From CAWELS01 sp964468205 (GTDB taxonomy: Bacteria > Acidobacteriota > Terriglobia > Bryobacterales > Bryobacteraceae), in assembly GCA_964468205.1 (NCBI GenBank), contig CAYXVG010000039.1, positions 1 to 64,000 of the forward strand: a stretch of DNA of 64,000 bases, given 5' to 3'. This document shows positions 60,601-64,000 of the stretch, piece by piece. The first letter of the stretch is position 1, and the number at the start of each line of letters is the position of its first letter. Under the pieces are notes generated by a model. The model was not told the origin of the DNA. It saw only the letters and a list, made by a program, of their open reading frames with translations, and did not search any database. The position numbers were made by a program, and so were the translations under genes.

Positions 60601-61296
60601 TTAGCTCACGATCCCCAGCATCACTGACAACGGGATCGAGATATTGCCCACACATATGATTAGCGTCGCCCAGAAGGCGAAATGCTTGATGATTGGCATG
60701 TACTTTGGGTGGTTCACCCCCACCGACTGGAACATGCTCCACACGCCGTGCGAAAGGTGATAGCCGAGCACCACCATCGAAAAGATGTAGATCAGCGATG
60801 CCGGCCAGAAGCTGAATCCTTTCACCACGTTTGCGTAGACGTCGATGTGACCGTCTTCGAGCAGCGACAGGCCCCCTGCGAGGGCGTGGCCGGTGGTGAA
60901 GTGCAGGAGGTGATAAATGATAAAACCCGCCAGAATCGGACCGCTGACGATCATCGTCCGCGACGCGAAGCTGGCCTGCACCCAGCCTTGTTTCACGTAC
61001 CGCGTGGGCCGCGCGCGGCGATTCATCAACCAGAGCTGCACCGCGGACACAAGATGAATCACGACGGTCGCCAGCAGAAACAGGCGAATCGCCCACAACA
61101 CTGGGCCCAGACTTCGCAGCTTGGCTCCGTAGGCATTCAATTGATCCGCGCCAATGTATATCTGAAGGTTCCCCAGCATATGCCCGATCACGAAGAGAAA
61201 GAGTATGCAGCCGGTGACGGCCATGACAACTTTCTTTCCGAGGGAGGCTTCGTAAAATTTGATCGTGCGAGAAAAGGTAGTCGCGGCAGCACTCAT
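60601..61296 (-). CDS. sdhC: Succinate dehydrogenase cytochrome b558 subunit
   Basis: A 231-residue membrane anchor with five TM segments: VVMAVTGCILFLFVIGHML, WAIRLFLLATVVIHLVSAV, IVSGPILAGFIIYHLLHF, ASLIYIFSMVVLGYHLSHGV and FAFWATLIICVGNISIPLSV. Histidines in IGHML, VIHLV, IYHLLHF and GYHLSHG are the expected haem b ligands. It is the fused single-anchor type, so no separate sdhD is expected. The 217-nt gap upstream (61297-61513) has a short hairpin (AACCGGG/CCCGGTT, 61405-61427) and an unclear promoter. Confidence 0.95.
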   Translation of the reverse strand: MSAAATTFSRTIKFYEASLGKKVVMAVTGCILFLFVIGHMLGNLQIYIGADQLNAYGAKLRSLGPVLWAIRLFLLATVVIHLVSAVQLWLMNRRARPTRYVKQGWVQASFASRTMIVSGPILAGFIIYHLLHFTTGHALAGGLSLLEDGHIDVYANVVKGFSFWPASLIYIFSMVVLGYHLSHGVWSMFQSVGVNHPKYMPIIKHFAFWATLIICVGNISIPLSVMLGIVS

Positions 61297-61513
61297 AAAA
61301 CAGGTCCTCGTATTGGATTCGCCGTCCCGGCGCCTGGGGAATCAGCAACTCCCGATCTGGTCGAACGGCTCCACCCTTAAGCCATAAGATGCTATCAGAG
61401 ATTGAACCGGGAGAAAACTACCCGGTTGGCCGATGTAAATCCGTACCCGCGCGCGACGCTCGCTCGGGGGGACCGATCTACAGATTGCGCCGCATTAAAA
61501 GAGCGGCTGCCCG

Positions 61514-63205
61514 TCAGCTTCCCGAAGCGAAGCTGGAGGGGTTCCCATTCTTCACAAAACGGTAGATCTCGAAGGTGGGCCGGCCATGACGGTCAGCCAC
61601 CACCTCGAGCAGTTCCCGTTGCCAGCCATTTTCCGCGGCCCATTGCCGGACCAGTGTGCGGGCCCGCGGGAAGTGATCCTTTCCGCCCGTGTACGCCACG
61701 AACAGCGATTCCGGGTGAGAGACCCGCTTGAGTATCTGTTCCTTCTCGAACTCGTCCAGTTCCTGCCGGCTAAACGGTTCAATCGCGTTGCCGAGCGGGA
61801 TCCGGTCCATCAGGAGCAGGCGGAGGGTATCACCCATGCCCCAGTCAGCAGCGTAGACGATTCGAGGCCGGCGATGTTCGAGCGACTCCGCCAGCGGGTA
61901 ACAGGCGTCGGTCCACATTGGCCCAGGCCCGCGCCGGATCAACCCAGTAAAATACTCGTTCATTACCATTATATTCGAGTAGACGGTCAGCGCCAGAGCC
62001 GCGGCCAGCGCCCAGCGGGCCGGGCGCGGCGCGATCTCTATCGCCGAAGCCAGTGAAATGGCGATAAAGCCGATGACATGGGGCCAGATCAGAACGGCGT
62101 GATGGGCGCTGCCCCCCGCGCCGTCGGTGAGCATCATCTGCAGCCAGGCGACCCCGGCGCTGAGCAGAAGAAACAGGAGGACACGGAAGCGGCCAGTCTT
62201 GATACTGAGAGGGGAGAGAGCCAGGGCCAGCAGCAGCAGGTACGGTACGAAGCCTTTGACCGGGTGGCCCACCAGGTCGCTGAGCCATAGATGAACTTGT
62301 TCGCGAGGGGAGATTCGGGGCTGCTTGAGGGGTTCGGAAGCGTAGTCGACCAAGAAGCCGGCCATCACGTAGCCTTCGAGGGTGTAGAGGAGCACGGCAG
62401 AATTCTGGTCCCACTCGCTGAGCGAATAGCTCTTGCCCTGGAAGGTGGAGAAGCCGTTCTGAAGGTTGTAATACAGGAACGGGGAAGCGCCAAGCATAAA
62501 GCAGAGCCCGGCTACGGCGGCGTGCCGGAGAGTGATGAGCCGCCGGATCTCCCGCCAGTAGAGCAAGCCCCCGGCGAGGACAATTCCCGAGAACATCCAC
62601 AGGAACAGAGCCTTGTCCCACAGCGCGAGGCCCCAGCAGAAGAAGGCTCCCGCGAGGGCGGGTTCGGCGGCGGAATCGCGAAATCTAAGAATCAACAGGA
62701 GCCCCGCCAGGGTGAGCGTGAGTTGTAGTGCGACCGGCCCCCAATCCAGAGTGGTAGTGAGCAGATAGGTGGTATCCGAGGCCATCAGCAAAACACCGGC
62801 CAGGGCGGCCGTGCGCCCGCCGATCCGGTTCAGGTAGCGGAACAGCAGCCAAAGACCGAACGCCCCCAACAGCAAAACGGGAAGACGCAGAGACCAGGGC
62901 GAGGCGTTGAAGATCCCAAAGATCGGGGTATAGAGCCACGCCTTCAGCCCTCCGAGATAGCTCATCAGCATCAGTACCACCGGCTGGCCGAAGACTTCCA
63001 TGTGCTCGGCCATGGCCGCGGGAGCGAAGACGCCGCTGGCGAACAGGGCCTCGTCCGTCTCGATTCCCGGGTAGGGGATAATGAGCGCTCCCACCAGAAC
63101 GAAGTATCCCAGACACACGGCCACGAGGATCGCCGGTGCGTTGCGGCGACGGGTATCACTGACACTATCTGGCATTATGCTGGGATCCGCATCTGCTTTC
63201 CGCAC
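61514..63205 (-). CDS. Multi-pass GT-C-type membrane glycosyltransferase (GT39/PMT-like)
   Basis: A 563-residue inner-membrane protein with about ten TMs. After the first TM (ILVAVCLGYFVLVGALII) comes YPGIETDEALFASGVF, whose acidic pair in the first external loop is typical for GT-C enzymes using lipid-linked sugars. TLDWGPVALQLTLTLAGLLL and SAHHAVLIWPHVIGF follow. The last 150 residues form a soluble tail (RIVYAADWGMGDTL). The GTG start overlaps the stop of the DinB-like gene by one base (TAGTG). An ATG ten codons later is the alternative. Confidence 0.8.
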   Translation of the reverse strand: MRKADADPSIMPDSVSDTRRRNAPAILVAVCLGYFVLVGALIIPYPGIETDEALFASGVFAPAAMAEHMEVFGQPVVLMLMSYLGGLKAWLYTPIFGIFNASPWSLRLPVLLLGAFGLWLLFRYLNRIGGRTAALAGVLLMASDTTYLLTTTLDWGPVALQLTLTLAGLLLILRFRDSAAEPALAGAFFCWGLALWDKALFLWMFSGIVLAGGLLYWREIRRLITLRHAAVAGLCFMLGASPFLYYNLQNGFSTFQGKSYSLSEWDQNSAVLLYTLEGYVMAGFLVDYASEPLKQPRISPREQVHLWLSDLVGHPVKGFVPYLLLLALALSPLSIKTGRFRVLLFLLLSAGVAWLQMMLTDGAGGSAHHAVLIWPHVIGFIAISLASAIEIAPRPARWALAAALALTVYSNIMVMNEYFTGLIRRGPGPMWTDACYPLAESLEHRRPRIVYAADWGMGDTLRLLLMDRIPLGNAIEPFSRQELDEFEKEQILKRVSHPESLFVAYTGGKDHFPRARTLVRQWAAENGWQRELLEVVADRHGRPTFEIYRFVKNGNPSSFASGS

Positions 63206-63726
63206 TAAGGCGTTTTGACGCCTTGCCCTCCGCCCTGGCCGAGGTGCGAGTAGTAGCCGAGGTCTTGCCGCGTCATCTGCTTTGTAGCGTAGAGTATCTG
63301 GCCGGTGTGCTGGGCGAAATGCTCGACGACGTGGTAGACGGCCTCGAGCACGGAGACGTCGTACCCCTGCACGTTGACGGTTTCCCGCAGGCGCCCAGCG
63401 TCCAAGCCCTCAATCGTCTCGACGGCTTCGGCGACGGCCCCTTTCAATCGCTCCCGCAATTCGCCGGCCTGAATGTCGCCGCGGGCGCGAAACTCCCGGT
63501 CGCGGACCCGGATGTCCGGCTTGCCGGCGATCCCGGCGCCCACCCACTGCCGGAGGTTCCCGCAGAGGTGCAACACCAGATTCCCGGTGGCGTTTTCGGC
63601 GTCCGATCCGCGCGCCCAGATCTGTTCGTAGCTCAGGCGTCCCAGACAGTCCTCGATACGGCCTGCCAGTTGCCGCAGCTTAGCCGCCGAGAACCCTGTG
63701 AAAAGTTCGTGAAGTTCCCCATCCAT
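63205..63726 (-). CDS. DinB-like (DUF1572-type) four-helix protein
   Basis: A 173-residue protein of the DinB/YfiT superfamily, four-helix bundles that often bind a metal and act in thiol transfer or stress responses. The candidate metal-ligand histidines are in LVLHLCGNLRQW and in VYHVVEHFAQHTGQIL near the C-terminus. ATG 63726 was chosen over a TTG 14 codons upstream that would overlap the divergent neighbour. It is coupled to the membrane glycosyltransferase gene downstream. Confidence 0.8.
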   Translation of the reverse strand: MDGELHELFTGFSAAKLRQLAGRIEDCLGRLSYEQIWARGSDAENATGNLVLHLCGNLRQWVGAGIAGKPDIRVRDREFRARGDIQAGELRERLKGAVAEAVETIEGLDAGRLRETVNVQGYDVSVLEAVYHVVEHFAQHTGQILYATKQMTRQDLGYYSHLGQGGGQGVKTP

Positions 63727-63773
63727 ACTCAAGAAAATAGCGCCTTTCCGCCCGCCGTGCCATCTCAAGGACC

Positions 63774-64000
63774 GTGCGAGCTTTTCTTGTCATAGCGGTT
63801 GTTGCATTTTTCTCGCTTTCCGCCCCAGCCCAGACCAGTCCGGCCGTTCCCTCCTCGTCGATCACCCGCCCGCAGCCGGGCCAGACCCGCGTTGCGCGCG
63901 AGTGGACGGCCAAGGACCGGTGGAACTACTACCTCGAAGAGAATTTCGCGAGTCCCGGGGCTTTCTTCCGGGCGGCGGGACCGGCGCTGGGGGCACAGAT
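63774..64000 (+). CDS. Secreted protein of unknown function, C-terminus cut by window edge
   Basis: From GTG 63774 the frame stays open to the window end (75 codons). It begins with a signal peptide MRAFLVIAVVAFFSLSAPAQ, then a proline/serine-rich stretch and REWTAKDRWNYYLEENFASP followed by GAFFRAAGPALGAQ. I know this type of start only from uncharacterised exported acidobacterial proteins. CAAGGA just upstream may be the ribosome binding site. It is divergent from the DinB-like gene, with fewer than 50 nt between the start codons. Confidence 0.7.
   Translation, partial: MRAFLVIAVVAFFSLSAPAQTSPAVPSSSITRPQPGQTRVAREWTAKDRWNYYLEENFASPGAFFRAAGPALGAQ

Noticed and set aside
1..64000. CRISPR arrays, tRNA or rRNA genes, integrase-bounded islands
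   Set aside because: No regularly spaced repeats, no cloverleaf with a T-loop GGTTCRA context and acceptor pairing, no rRNA-like sequence and no integrase gene were found by reading both strands.

Overview
The window looks like a piece of an Acidobacteriota chromosome, most likely of the Bryobacterales/Solibacter type. This is inferred from content: high G+C, an Oar-like TonB-dependent receptor with an N-terminal carboxypeptidase-regulatory-like domain, several secreted CRTAC1 (VCBS/FG-GAP plus ASPIC/UnbV) proteins, many Tat-exported enzymes and TPR proteins. No rRNA, tRNA, CRISPR array, prophage or classical IS element was found. No marker gene was compared with a database, so the taxonomy is an inference.

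Layout. 1-4.5 kb: a truncated REP-associated tyrosine transposase (RAYT), its palindromic REP repeat, and a 1283-residue membrane protein that combines a cache-like sensor half with a cytoplasmic P-loop NTPase. Copies of the REP sequence lie on both sides of this gene. 4.5-11.9 kb: housekeeping block ffh, rpsP, khpA, rimM, trmD, rplS, rnhB, a small membrane protein, lepB and a mannose-1-phosphate guanylyltransferase. Several of these genes overlap or abut. 12-26 kb: metH preceded by a repeat-rich leader, a membrane/spermidine-synthase-like fusion, an enolase-superfamily enzyme with an ArsC/Spx-like protein, a large MscS channel, two tandem paralogues of unknown function, and a divergent YHS-protein/phosphoesterase pair sharing an exact 38-bp duplication.

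26-51 kb is the accessory, mostly exported part. It holds three glycoside hydrolases (DUF5597/GH35-like, GH39-like, GH5-like), three CRTAC1 proteins, TPR proteins, a TonB-dependent receptor, an alkaline-phosphatase-fold protein coupled to an unknown 408-residue protein, a Gfo/Idh/MocA oxidoreductase and a DoxX fusion protein. A reasonable reading is extracellular capture and breakdown of plant or microbial polymers, with surface calcium-binding propeller proteins as binding or catalytic modules.

51-64 kb returns to core functions: queA, tsaD, an Mrp-type ATPase without its usual CxxC, a radical SAM protein and the succinate dehydrogenase operon sdhCAB. Between them are a two-gene toxin-antitoxin-like unit and a NERD-nuclease/UvrD-type helicase. 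The right edge has a GT-C membrane glycosyltransferase, a DinB-like protein and the start of a secreted protein.

The most unusual items are the REP-bracketed sensor/NTPase, the AlkP-fold/unknown gene pair, the CRTAC1-TPR island with one gene that fuses the parts found as separate genes next door, the DoxX fusion, and the duplicated regulatory-looking sequences upstream of metH and at the YHS/phosphoesterase junction.
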